This document shows, piece after piece, positions 1 through 7,366 of a stretch of 64,000 nt of DNA (position 1 is its first letter; each line of letters starts with the position of its first letter). This DNA is from Spirochaetota bacterium (lineage in GTDB: Bacteria > Spirochaetota > UBA4802 > UBA5550): NCBI GenBank assembly GCA_017999915.1, contig JAGNKX010000007.1, positions 208,961 to 272,960 of the forward strand. The letters run 5' to 3'. The notes under the pieces are model-generated. The model ran no database searches. It was given only the letters and a program-made list of their open reading frames with translations, and was not told the origin of the DNA. The translations under genes were made by a program, and so were the position numbers.

Positions 1-674
1 ATGACCAGCGCGACGGTCACGATGATGTTGACGATGCGAATGCTCCGTGTCGAGGCGGCGTAGGCGTCTATGGTGGCCTGGGTCCGCGCGGCGGAAACGA
101 GGAGCTGGATCACCGATTTCTTGTTCTTGATTTCGTAGGGATAATACACGTTCTGCCAGGAATAGCCGTTTCGGGAATAGATGTCGGGGTCCACCGCGCT
201 CTGGAGCAGTCCCAGCTTAAGGTAGTTGATCTCCTTCTGTTCCCTGACGACCTCGGATTTGGTGATTTCCAGGGTCAGATCGTCGTGGAACATCAGGGTG
301 TCGGCGATGCGGAAATAATTCTCGTCCTCTGTCTTGGTGAAGATGATAACGCCGAGAATGTCCCCCGCCGAAGCGTTGTAATCGCGCATTTCAATTTTAA
401 TCAGGTCTCCCGTGGTCGCTTTTTTGGTCCTGAGCCGTTCCACAAGGGCGTCTATTTTACCGAGATACAGGTCACGGTTGTTGGAGACCAGGGCGTCCTT
501 TAATATGCTGTCATTTCTGGCCATTGATACATGGAAACTGACCGATGTCATGATTATGAGGACCGAATAGATTATTGAGATAATAATGATGAAGTTCCTG
601 GAAATAACGGATCGTTTTTTTGCATTCTGGTTTTTATTCGTATCTTCCTTTTGTTTACCGAACAATGATGGCAT
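1..674 (-). CDS. Membrane-anchored sensor protein, N-terminal part (runs off the left edge)
   Basis: The reverse strand is open from an ATG at 674 to the window edge, giving 224 residues without a stop. A basic N-terminus of about 25 residues (KQKEDTNKNQNAKKR) leads into a hydrophobic segment at about residues 28-46. A polar extracytoplasmic stretch of about 160 residues follows, and a second hydrophobic segment begins near residue 213 (IVNIIVTVAL). This two-TM layout with a periplasmic loop is typical of bacterial transmembrane receptors (histidine kinases, cyclases, PP2C phosphatases or chemoreceptors). The output domain lies outside the window, so the class is unknown. No clear Shine-Dalgarno sequence was seen. 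Start and topology are inferred; the reading frame is seen directly. Confidence 0.7.
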   Translation of the reverse strand, partial: MPSLFGKQKEDTNKNQNAKKRSVISRNFIIIISIIYSVLIIMTSVSFHVSMARNDSILKDALVSNNRDLYLGKIDALVERLRTKKATTGDLIKIEMRDYNASAGDILGVIIFTKTEDENYFRIADTLMFHDDLTLEITKSEVVREQKEINYLKLGLLQSAVDPDIYSRNGYSWQNVYYPYEIKNKKSVIQLLVSAARTQATIDAYAASTRSIRIVNIIVTVALV

Positions 675-818
675 AATACGCACCCGCACCTGTTTTTGTA
701 TATTTTCACTATCGCCCGTAGTCGTCTTTTTGTAAAGAATTCTTTTTTTATTGATCGCAGCGCGCGCAAACCCCGGAGCTCTGCTCCGGGGATGAGAGCG
801 CGCAAAACATTATGCGAC

Positions 819-850
819 AAAATACCCCGTAGCTTGCTGCGGGGTATTTT
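819..850. terminator. Intrinsic-terminator-like hairpin
   Basis: AAATACCCCG and CGGGGTATTT form a 10-bp stem around a 10-base spacer, followed by a short T-run on either strand. No gene ends here, because the flanking genes are divergent. It may be a dispersed structured repeat or a barrier to antisense transcription rather than the terminator of a gene in view. Confidence 0.5.
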
Positions 851-976
851 ATATCATCGGCCCCCTGGTTGATTAGCGCAGAGGGAATCTCTAAAGCTGC
901 AGTCCATCAAGGCGGGCATCGGTCATGGTGTTTGGACGGTCGTCCAATATTATTTGCATATTGCAATAAAAAAGGG

Positions 977-1006
977 TTGCAAAATCAATATATTTACAAA
1001 TAGTAT
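977..1006 (+). promoter_or_regulatory. Candidate promoter of the MarR gene, possibly leaderless
   Basis: TTGCAA (977-982) and TAGTAT (1001-1006) are 18 bases apart. The ATG of the MarR gene begins 7 bases after the -10 box and has no Shine-Dalgarno sequence, so transcription could begin at or next to the start codon. Inferred from sequence only. Confidence 0.4.
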
Positions 1007-1012
1007 GCCACC

Positions 1013-1489
1013 ATGAATAAACCGTCCAAAAAGGAATTTTCCCGCACGTATGTTGAAGAAATCCTGTATCACGCGTTGCGTTCCATCTACCTTTTTGAGC
1101 GGGCCGAGATCGAACAGTTTAATCTCAATTACCAGCAGATGTATCTATTGAAGCTTCTGAAAAAGAATATACCCTTTCGCATAAGCGATATAGCTAACGA
1201 CCTGTCGATCCCGGTGTTTGCGGCAACCCGCCTGGTTAGCCAGCTGGAGGGCAGTAATCTAATCGAGAAGAAAAGGGACAAGAAAGACCGGAGAAACATC
1301 TATGTCAATATAACGCCGGAGGGTTTGGAGCAGGTCAAGAAGATCGAGTCGCACATCGTCGATCTTGCGCTCTCCAGCCTGAGCTCCTATTCCGAAGTTG
1401 AAAGCAGGCTGATATTGGATGTTGTCAAGAATCTTGATGTCATTCTCGGGCTCAGGCCCGGAGCAAAAGAGGCGGGGAATTTCCATTAG
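1013..1489 (+). CDS. MarR-family transcriptional regulator
   Basis: The 158-residue protein has the length and layout of MarR winged-helix repressors. A helical N-terminus is followed by the DNA-binding wHTH at about residues 50-105, with the family pattern of ISDIANDLSIP, a recognition helix (AATRLVSQLEGSNLIEK) and a wing rich in charged residues (KRDKKDRRNIYVNIT). C-terminal dimerisation helices follow. MarR proteins usually repress a neighbouring gene and respond to a small-molecule ligand. It lies 68 bases upstream of the aldehyde:ferredoxin oxidoreductase gene on the same strand, which makes that gene its likely target; this is an inference from position. No Shine-Dalgarno precedes the ATG. 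Confidence 0.85.
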   Translation: MNKPSKKEFSRTYVEEILYHALRSIYLFERAEIEQFNLNYQQMYLLKLLKKNIPFRISDIANDLSIPVFAATRLVSQLEGSNLIEKKRDKKDRRNIYVNITPEGLEQVKKIESHIVDLALSSLSSYSEVESRLILDVVKNLDVILGLRPGAKEAGNFH

Positions 1490-1557
1490 AAAAAAGGGAA
1501 GCCCGGCCAGGAGAGATGGGCAGTGCCGTGTGCAATTTATAATCGGAGGAAACTATA

Positions 1558-3528
1558 ATGGCAAGCAAGTATAAGGGATATATGGGTAAAGTGCTCGATG
1601 TGAACCTGTCAACGGGATCGGTCGGTGAGTTCCAGTTGAGCGATACGGACCGCGAGCTTTTCCTGGGAGGCAGGTATCTGAGCACGAAGATCCTCTGGGA
1701 CGTGTTGAAGCCCGGCATCGACCCTCTCTCTGAGGATAACGTCCTCGTGGTTATGACCTCGCCCATGACCGGCTCCGGAGGTCCCTGCACCAGCAGGTAT
1801 GACATATCCGCCAAGAGCCCCCAAACCGGGGCCATAGGGCATTCCAACAGCGGCGGCAATTTCGGCATGAACCTGAAGCGCGCCGGGTGGGACGCGATGC
1901 TGGTAAGAGGCAAGGCCGAGAAGCCCGTCTATATCGAGATTGAGGATGACAAGGTGGAAATCAAGTCCGCCGAGCACATATGGGGCATGGATACCCAGGA
2001 ATCCCAGAAGGCACTTCTGGGAAAGAATACCAAGGGTGGCACCATGGCCATCGGCCCGGCCGGTGAGCACCTGGTCAAGTTCGCGGCCGTGGTCTCGCAG
2101 GAGCGCTGTCATGGCAGGACCGGCATGGGGGCCGTCATGGGATCGAAGAACCTCAAGGGAATGGTGGTCAGGGGCACCAAGACGATACCGATCCATGACC
2201 CTGCACATTTCAAGGTCACCATCAAGAAGTGGATCAAGATGCTTCAGTCACATCCGGCGACGGGCGAAATAGCCCCCCGGCTGGGCACGGCCTTTTCCCT
2301 CATCCCGCTTTCGGTGCGCAACACCCTGCCGACCAAGAATTTTTCCGTCGGGTCCTATGACAAGGCCTATAATATCAGCGGAGAGCTGCTGGCCGAGAAA
2401 CACCTTGTGAAGAATTACGGCTGCACGTCATGCCCCATCCGGTGCGGTCGGGTCGTCAACATCGACGGCCACGAGGTCAAGGGGCCGGAATACGAGATAC
2501 TATGCCTGATGGGATCGAACATGCTCATCGACGATATAGAAGCCATCATACGATGGAACTATGAGATAGACCTGCTCGGCATGGACGCCATCAGCACCGG
2601 CACCATACTGGGATTTGCGGCGGAGTTGAATGAAAAGGGCCTCTGGAAGACGGGCATTGAATTCGGGAAAAAAGAGGGGATCTCTCAGGTGCTCAAGGAT
2701 ATGGCCTCCCGCAACGGTATCGGCAATGACCTTGCCGAGGGCGTCAGGTTCCTGTCGAAGAAATACGGCGGCGAGGATTTCGCGCCCCATGCCAAGGGGC
2801 TGGAGTTCCCGGCCTACGAGCCGCGGGGCACCGTGGGCCAGGCCCTGGGTTACGCCACGTCGTCCCGCGGGGCCTGCCACCTCGATTCCGGATATGACGT
2901 GTACATGGAAGTGACGGGCCCGGCCACCATGAACCAGCACCAGTACCGCGGGAAGCACGCCTGGTCCATACTGACACAGAACCTGATGGCGGTCATAAGC
3001 GCCGGCGGGAACTGCCTCTTTACGGGATGGACCTTCTATCCCGGACCGGCGTACAAGCTTCCGGGAATGCCTATCCTTTCAAAGATCGTCAATGGCATCA
3101 TGAGCAACCTCGGAAGCGTAATAGCCCTTACCGTAAAGCTGCCGCCGTGGCTCCTCCCGATCCATGTGCCGTTCCTGCTGCCACATTCGAAAGCCCTCAA
3201 GGAGCTGACGGGAATGAAAATGCATTTCGGCAAATGGATACGCGCCGGGGACAGGGGATATAACATGGAGAAGCTCTTCAATCTCCGCGAAGGGGTCAAC
3301 AAGGACCATGACAAGCTTGCCAAGCGGTTTACCGACGTGCCGCTGCTGCCGAATAATAAAAAGACCGTGGTGCGGATGGATAAGATGCTTCCCCGGTATT
3401 ACAAGCTGAGGGGCTGGGACAAGGACGGGATTCCGAAAAAGGGGACCCTGAAGAAACTGAAGCTCGATTTTGTTGATATGGATATCGTCAGGAAGGGCGC
3501 CGCGGCCGGCATGCCCGGCATGAAGTAG
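1558..3528 (+). CDS. Aldehyde:ferredoxin oxidoreductase (tungsten/molybdopterin enzyme)
   Basis: The 656-residue protein matches the AOR family, which oxidises aldehydes to carboxylic acids with a bis-pterin W or Mo cofactor and passes electrons to ferredoxin. The [4Fe-4S] ligands are visible as Cys289, Cys292 and Cys296 (YGCTSCPIRCGR) and Cys486 (GGNCLFTGW), with the spacing known for the Pyrococcus enzyme. The N-terminal pterin-binding domain includes GGRYLSTKIL, and HGRTGMGAVMGSKNLK is a strong family match. The Shine-Dalgarno GGAGGA lies 7 bases before the ATG. Physiological substrate unknown; other family members act on aliphatic, aromatic or glyceraldehyde-phosphate aldehydes. No cofactor or ferredoxin gene is adjacent. 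The MarR gene upstream is the probable regulator. Confidence 0.93.
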   Translation: MASKYKGYMGKVLDVNLSTGSVGEFQLSDTDRELFLGGRYLSTKILWDVLKPGIDPLSEDNVLVVMTSPMTGSGGPCTSRYDISAKSPQTGAIGHSNSGGNFGMNLKRAGWDAMLVRGKAEKPVYIEIEDDKVEIKSAEHIWGMDTQESQKALLGKNTKGGTMAIGPAGEHLVKFAAVVSQERCHGRTGMGAVMGSKNLKGMVVRGTKTIPIHDPAHFKVTIKKWIKMLQSHPATGEIAPRLGTAFSLIPLSVRNTLPTKNFSVGSYDKAYNISGELLAEKHLVKNYGCTSCPIRCGRVVNIDGHEVKGPEYEILCLMGSNMLIDDIEAIIRWNYEIDLLGMDAISTGTILGFAAELNEKGLWKTGIEFGKKEGISQVLKDMASRNGIGNDLAEGVRFLSKKYGGEDFAPHAKGLEFPAYEPRGTVGQALGYATSSRGACHLDSGYDVYMEVTGPATMNQHQYRGKHAWSILTQNLMAVISAGGNCLFTGWTFYPGPAYKLPGMPILSKIVNGIMSNLGSVIALTVKLPPWLLPIHVPFLLPHSKALKELTGMKMHFGKWIRAGDRGYNMEKLFNLREGVNKDHDKLAKRFTDVPLLPNNKKTVVRMDKMLPRYYKLRGWDKDGIPKKGTLKKLKLDFVDMDIVRKGAAAGMPGMK

Positions 3529-3566
3529 AGTGTTACGAAGGCTCGTTTCTTACGCTGTCTTTATAG

Positions 3567-3620
3567 AAAAGCCCCATGAAAACGCGGTTTCTGCACCGTG
3601 CTTTCATGGGGCTTTTTTTT
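3567..3620 (+). terminator. Rho-independent terminator after the AOR gene
   Basis: AAAAGCCCCATGAAA and TTTCATGGGGCTTTTTTTT form a long stem with a 20-base loop and an eight-T run on the plus strand. On the minus strand it also carries a short T-run, so it can serve the convergent small gene that ends at 3624. Confidence 0.9.
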
Positions 3621-3623
3621 ATA

Positions 3624-3848
3624 TTACGCCGCATACATGTCCACGTGTTTGACTTTTTTGAGCGGGATTTTCCTTTCCCCATTGTTGACATCGAAGGTGA
3701 CAATCATATCGCCTTCGATCGATCTGTTTTTATAGAGCTCGATTTCGTTCCCATCCTCGAGAACAATTATAATATCCAATCCCTTGATATCCAGGTACTT
3801 CGCCAGCATTTGCTTGAAATTCTTTTTTTTCGCCTTTCTGTGTGCCAT
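3624..3848 (-). CDS. Small conserved-looking protein, possible Sm-like beta-barrel
   Basis: The 74-residue protein has a lysine-rich first 12 residues (MAHRKAKKKNF), a short helix, then alternating hydrophobic strands (GLDIIIVLEDGNEIELY, DMIVTFDVN, KIPLKKVKHVDM). A short helix before several strands resembles Sm/Hfq-type or other small beta-barrel folds, but no family motif (such as the Hfq KHA) is present, so this is only a structural guess. A good Shine-Dalgarno (GAGGGG, about 5 bases before the ATG) and the shared terminator at its 3' end support a real gene. Function not recognised. Confidence 0.6.
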   Translation of the reverse strand: MAHRKAKKKNFKQMLAKYLDIKGLDIIIVLEDGNEIELYKNRSIEGDMIVTFDVNNGERKIPLKKVKHVDMYAA

Positions 3849-4038
3849 GGTATCCCCTCAAGAAGATTATTTATGTCCCATTAATAATATCGGTTTTTCC
3901 TTGAATATATTAATTAATTTTTATATATATTATAAAAAAATTGTAAGTACAAATTAATTAATAGGGGGAACAAGAAACTGTCACCAAAGACCAATTACTT
4001 ATTAATCAAGACAAGATATTAATGAAAAATCCTTAATA

Positions 4039-4067
4039 CTCTCTCAGAGACGCAGAGATCGCCGAGG
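4039..4067 (+). repeat. CTCTGCG-type dispersed repeat arm, copy 1
   Basis: CTCTCTCAGAGACGCAGAG followed by ATCGCCGAGG resembles the two arms at 28976-29004 and 29129-29164. It lies in the AT-rich spacer 3849-4092, which otherwise shows no gene or clear signal. Confidence 0.55.
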
Positions 4068-4092
4068 AATGTATGGATGATATTTTTTTTTG

Positions 4093-5034
4093 CTAGTCCT
4101 CGAAACCTAAACGCCAGAGGGCTGTTCCTGCGAGGCCATATCGAGAAGAAAGTTTTTGAAGGAGAAGCCGGGTTTGTCTATCGGAGATGTAAGCGGTGCA
4201 GGACATGCCTGCTTCTTTATATGAAAAGCGCAAGGTCCCTGATTGATCCCGGGCCGGAGAATGGTCCATGGCGAGCCTGACTCCCTGGCGCGCGGAAAGG
4301 GCAACGGCGCGGCTTCCGCACCAGCGGTATCCGTAAGCGGGAATGCCCAACCAGGTACTTGAAGGCTTCATATGTTTGAGGACGATCTGAATGTTTTTTT
4401 CGGACCACCTGGCATCGGTGACCGGCCCCGGGCCTGAATGGAGCCCATGATAATCATAGCACATAAGGACAATTTCATCCACCCGGGATGATATGATCTT
4501 CAGATCGTGAAAACGGCTCCATTTTTCCGGAAATCCTATGGGAGGAAACACGGCCATGGAAATCTTCCCGGAATAGGCCTTTCGCAATTCCGAAAGAAAA
4601 TCTCCGAGCCTGGCCGCATCTTCCGGCGGCAGGTATTCAAGATCCAGATGTATTCCACCAACACCGCTGGAACGGGCAAATGCTGATATGGCTGCGGCTG
4701 TCTTATGTCGAAGCGTTTCTGAATTAAGTATTCTATGGCCCAGGGCGGCTGATTTGAAAGAGATCAGAGGGTACAAAGTTATGCCATTCTTATCGGTAAT
4801 GGCTTTTATCTTGTCGAACATCCCGATTGATGCAATGGAAACAGCGCCTCCTTCGACAATGTTGAATCCTGTCAGGCATATGACTGAGTATCCCGGGATA
4901 ACGGTTCGCAGATAGTTATCGGTAAGGGATGAGTTGTGAAGAATATACCCCCACCGCCCGGGTTTCTTCTCACCGGCGGATAATACTTGAGACAATAATA
5001 ATATAGTAAGTACAGAATAGATTATTTGTTTCAT
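4093..5034 (-). CDS. Exported GH18-like (chitinase-fold) protein
   Basis: The 313-residue protein starts with a signal peptide (MKQIIYSVLTILLLSQVLSA, cleavage near residue 20). Its TIM-barrel-like body carries the strand-4 region VGGIHLDLEYLPPED, the position of the GH18 DxxDxDxE motif. Here the last Asp and the catalytic Glu are kept, but the first two positions are Gly and His. WLGIPAYGYRW and TALWRLGFED match the later GH18 strands. Related proteins (YaaH/SleL type) act on peptidoglycan or are inactive binding proteins. Activity is uncertain because of the altered motif. It stands alone between AT-rich spacers. Confidence 0.75.
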   Translation of the reverse strand: MKQIIYSVLTILLLSQVLSAGEKKPGRWGYILHNSSLTDNYLRTVIPGYSVICLTGFNIVEGGAVSIASIGMFDKIKAITDKNGITLYPLISFKSAALGHRILNSETLRHKTAAAISAFARSSGVGGIHLDLEYLPPEDAARLGDFLSELRKAYSGKISMAVFPPIGFPEKWSRFHDLKIISSRVDEIVLMCYDYHGLHSGPGPVTDARWSEKNIQIVLKHMKPSSTWLGIPAYGYRWCGSRAVALSARQGVRLAMDHSPARDQSGTLRFSYKEAGMSCTAYISDRQTRLLLQKLSSRYGLAGTALWRLGFED

Positions 5035-5290
5035 AAGATGATAATCTGTTATTGACGTTAGGCGAAATTCACTTGTTTAGTGCGACATGGAATTGAATAA
5101 ACAATAATCAATCAATACAAAAGTCAAGCAAAACAGGATGTTTTGCGTGAAGCGAGGATGGTTCACGATGAACCTTCCGCAGCAAAACAAATAGCTATAA
5201 TTGCGCACCAACTAATAAAGCAATAAACAGGTGGATTTCGCCTCTATTGTTATTAATCAGGACCTCAATTTTGATTAAAAACATCTCCGT
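5035..5290. other. AT-rich spacer with a hairpin pair
   Basis: No gene is seen. Two small perfect hairpins lie close together: GCAAAAC/GTTTTGC at 5128-5146 and GGTTCA/TGAACC at 5160-5174. The first loop is AGGAT, and AGGATG also precedes the second stem. This resembles a REP-like structured intergenic element. Confidence 0.45.
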
Positions 5291-5690
5291 ATTTACAAGC
5301 TAATTATTGCATTTTCGGGGTCAAGGGGCGAAGCCCCTCGTAAACCCAACCCCCAAGTTATTATTCATGATCATATTTTCGTTTAAAAGACAATGCCTGA
5401 ATTTACAAGCTAATTATTGCATTTTCGGGGTCAAGGGGCGAAGACCCTCGTAAACCCCACCCCCAAGTTATTATTCATGATCATATTTTCGTTTAAAAGA
5501 CAATGCCTGAATTTACAAGCTAATTATTGCATTTTCGGGGTCAAGGGGCGAAGCCCCTTGAAAACCCCACCCCCAAGTTATTATTCATGATCATATTTTC
5601 GTTTAAAAGACAATGCCTGAATTTACAAGCTAATTATTGCATTTTCGGGGTCAAGGGGCGAAGCCCCTTGAAAACCCCACCCCCACTTTT
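5291..5690 (+). repeat. 110-bp tandem repeat array, about 3.6 copies, each with a hairpin
   Basis: Units begin at 5291, 5401, 5511 and 5621 (each with ATTTACAAGCTAATTATTGC), exactly 110 bases apart; the last stops after about 65 bases. Copies are nearly identical; they differ at a few sites such as GAAGCCCC/GAAGACCC and CCTCG/CCTTG. Each unit contains a stem-loop of the form TCAAGGGGC-GAA-GCCCCTTGA inside an outer GGGG/CCCC pair. The sequence just before 5291 resembles a decayed unit end. The last copy leads into a T-run and then a TTGACA box, so the array sits immediately upstream of the lipoprotein genes. Confidence 0.92.
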
Positions 5691-5692
5691 TT

Positions 5693-5721
5693 TTGACAAA
5701 AATGACTTTAAGTATTAATTT
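5693..5721 (+). promoter_or_regulatory. Candidate promoter of the lipoprotein pair
   Basis: TTGACA (5693-5698) is followed after 17 bases by the weak box TAATTT (5716-5721), with further TATATA sequence just downstream. It begins right at the end of the tandem-repeat array. The start codon of the first lipoprotein is 140 bases away, so the leader would be long. Confidence 0.35.
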
Positions 5722-5861
5722 TATATATAAAGTAAAAGATAATGTATATAGTAGCAAATAAGTGGTTTTACCGTGTTTCGAAGTTGCCCTTTCAGGTGGA
5801 GAAGAGAATATAATAATAAGAGATTGTACTACGGGCATAGAGGATAATTCAGGATAGTTAT

Positions 5862-6302
5862 ATGCATTATAAAATGACAAAAATAGCAGTAATAATGATC
5901 GGTTTGTTGATGCCTCTACTCTGTTCATGTAATAAGGTAACCGGAGACATTGCCGAGCAATTGCCGGCCCTGTGGGTAACCATTCAGAATAATACCGGCA
6001 CTCCCATCGATGCGACCCATCCGGTATATCTTGTTTTTTACTCCGAGAAGAATTGGACTAATCCCTGGTTGCAGATAGGGTCCACCAGCGATACGATCAT
6101 AGATCCGGCCGTGGGCACCACGACCACCTATCTCATGGCTTTCCTGGACCTCAATAACAACGGTGTTGTAGATGCCGGCGAGCCGTGCACAGGCCATGAG
6201 AACAAGGACCACGCCGTTCCCGATGAATTGACCAAACTGGAGTTTCTTCCCCTGGAATGGCGAATGCTGACCATAACGCTGGAAGCGACCCGGGTTTACT
6301 GA
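5862..6302 (+). CDS. Putative lipoprotein with a calcium-loop-like motif (paralogue 1)
   Basis: The 146-residue protein has a signal peptide ending in a lipobox-like LLCSC, so lipidation is expected at Cys21 or Cys23. The mature part is a beta-rich domain (LWVTIQNNTGTPID, HPVYLVFYSEKNWTNPW). It contains FLDLNNNGVVDAGEP, which fits the DxNxDG-type loop of dockerin/EF-hand-like calcium sites. The next gene encodes a protein with the same layout. Start uncertain: ATG at 5862 or the in-frame ATG at 5874. Function unknown; probably surface or periplasmic. Confidence 0.7.
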   Translation: MHYKMTKIAVIMIGLLMPLLCSCNKVTGDIAEQLPALWVTIQNNTGTPIDATHPVYLVFYSEKNWTNPWLQIGSTSDTIIDPAVGTTTTYLMAFLDLNNNGVVDAGEPCTGHENKDHAVPDELTKLEFLPLEWRMLTITLEATRVY

Positions 6303-6339
6303 GTCGCCATAGATCTCTGCCGAGGAGGTTGGGCTACCT

Positions 6340-6774
6340 TTGAAAAGAACATATATACAAAGCATCATGATTGCTCTGATAATAATGGCGGTATCGCTGG
6401 TTTCGAGCTGCGATACCAGTAAAAAGAAGCATCCCTACCTGGTAATTACTATCAACTATTCCGGAACAGTGGACAGCACGAACAAGCTTTTTATATTATT
6501 CTATATAATGCCGAACTGGAGCGGTTTTTATTACATGACATCTTCAACGGAGAAGCGGTTTATAATACCGAGGATGAATATCGGTACCACGCCGCTCTAT
6601 TTCGAAATAGTGCATGATATAAATGGCGACGGTATTGTAGGATCGGGCGATCTCTATCAGGGCTGGAGCGGAGTTACAAGCATGTCGGCCCTGCTGACGC
6701 CACTGGTGCTTCCCACCACACTGGATGCGGTGATGATCAATTTCGATTTGGATAACAATGCCGCGATACCGTAG
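6340..6774 (+). CDS. Putative lipoprotein with a calcium-loop-like motif (paralogue 2)
   Basis: The 144-residue protein starts at a TTG preceded by GAGGAGG. The signal peptide ends at lipobox LVSSC (Cys24). Like its neighbour 37 bases upstream it has a beta-strand opening (YLVITINYSGTVDSTN), a variant of the yFVLFY...W segment (LFILFYIMPNWSG), and a DxNxDG loop (DINGDGIVGSGD). The pair looks like an old tandem duplication. Function unknown. Confidence 0.7.
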   Translation: MKRTYIQSIMIALIIMAVSLVSSCDTSKKKHPYLVITINYSGTVDSTNKLFILFYIMPNWSGFYYMTSSTEKRFIIPRMNIGTTPLYFEIVHDINGDGIVGSGDLYQGWSGVTSMSALLTPLVLPTTLDAVMINFDLDNNAAIP

Positions 6775-6952
6775 CTCCCTGGTATGCCCGGGGAGCGACA
6801 CCCCGGTAAATTCAGACGATTGATCGATACATCGATTCATGGCTGTTTCATGGGGCGTCATTTTTTGATTTTCAAGGAAAAAACAGTTGCCATGGCGCCG
6901 CTTCCGATCGTCATCTGTTAACCTTGAAATGATGCTCCCACAAAGGCACGAT

Positions 6953-7249
6953 ATGAACCCACTCAATGGCGAACAAAAACGCCGGTTAAAATCCATGGCG
7001 CACCACCTGAAGCCGGTGATCATGATAGGCAAAAACGGATTAACGGCGGCTCTCCTCGACGCCGTGAACAAGGCGCTGGATGATCACGAGCTCATAAAGA
7101 TCAAGTTCATTGATTTCAAGGATGAGAAGGGGGACATCATCCGTGAAATCACGCACACAACCGCCTCTGAACAGATAGCGGTCATAGGGAATATCGCCAT
7201 TATTTTCAGGCAAAACAAGAATGCGGAAAAGAGACGAATTGTCGTTTAG
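6953..7249 (+). CDS. yhbY: YhbY/CRM-domain RNA-binding protein
   Basis: The 98-residue protein is a stand-alone CRM domain, a KH-like fold found in bacteria as YhbY, which associates with pre-50S ribosomal particles. Family features include LNGEQKRRLKSMAHHLKPVIMIGK, the GKNGLT loop (GxxG), DALDDHELIKIKF-type helix and strand, and the C-terminal GNIAIIFR strand. The start at 6953 (AAAGG seven bases upstream) is preferred over an upstream in-frame ATG at 6887, because residues before it do not fit the family. Confidence 0.87.
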   Translation: MNPLNGEQKRRLKSMAHHLKPVIMIGKNGLTAALLDAVNKALDDHELIKIKFIDFKDEKGDIIREITHTTASEQIAVIGNIAIIFRQNKNAEKRRIVV

Positions 7250-7366
7250 TTTCGTTATTTATTGTTGACAACCGGCCATACTAATTAAAATTACGCAAAA
7301 CTACGAGGGAACCCTATTTTGCCCCCGGGCTTCAAGGAGATGTCCCCATATTACCGGAGGTCCATA

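Larger units (their letters stand above)
675..1012. other. Gene-free spacer with two GC-rich hairpins
   Basis: No convincing coding sequence lies between the divergent sensor gene and the MarR gene. The spacer holds a 9-bp stem with a 3-base loop at 771-791 (CCCCGGAGC / GCTCCGGGG), set inside flanking GCGCGC runs. A second hairpin lies at 819-850. A candidate promoter for the MarR gene is at its right end. Confidence 0.6.

Noticed and set aside
572..820. 82-codon minus-strand frame upstream of the left-edge sensor gene
   Set aside because: It overlaps the sensor start and runs through two hairpins, with no ribosome-binding site.
5527..5718. Open frame across the 110-bp tandem array
   Set aside because: It reads the same repeat twice with different amino acids, has no ribosome-binding site and ends in the T-run; it is only a by-product of the repeat.
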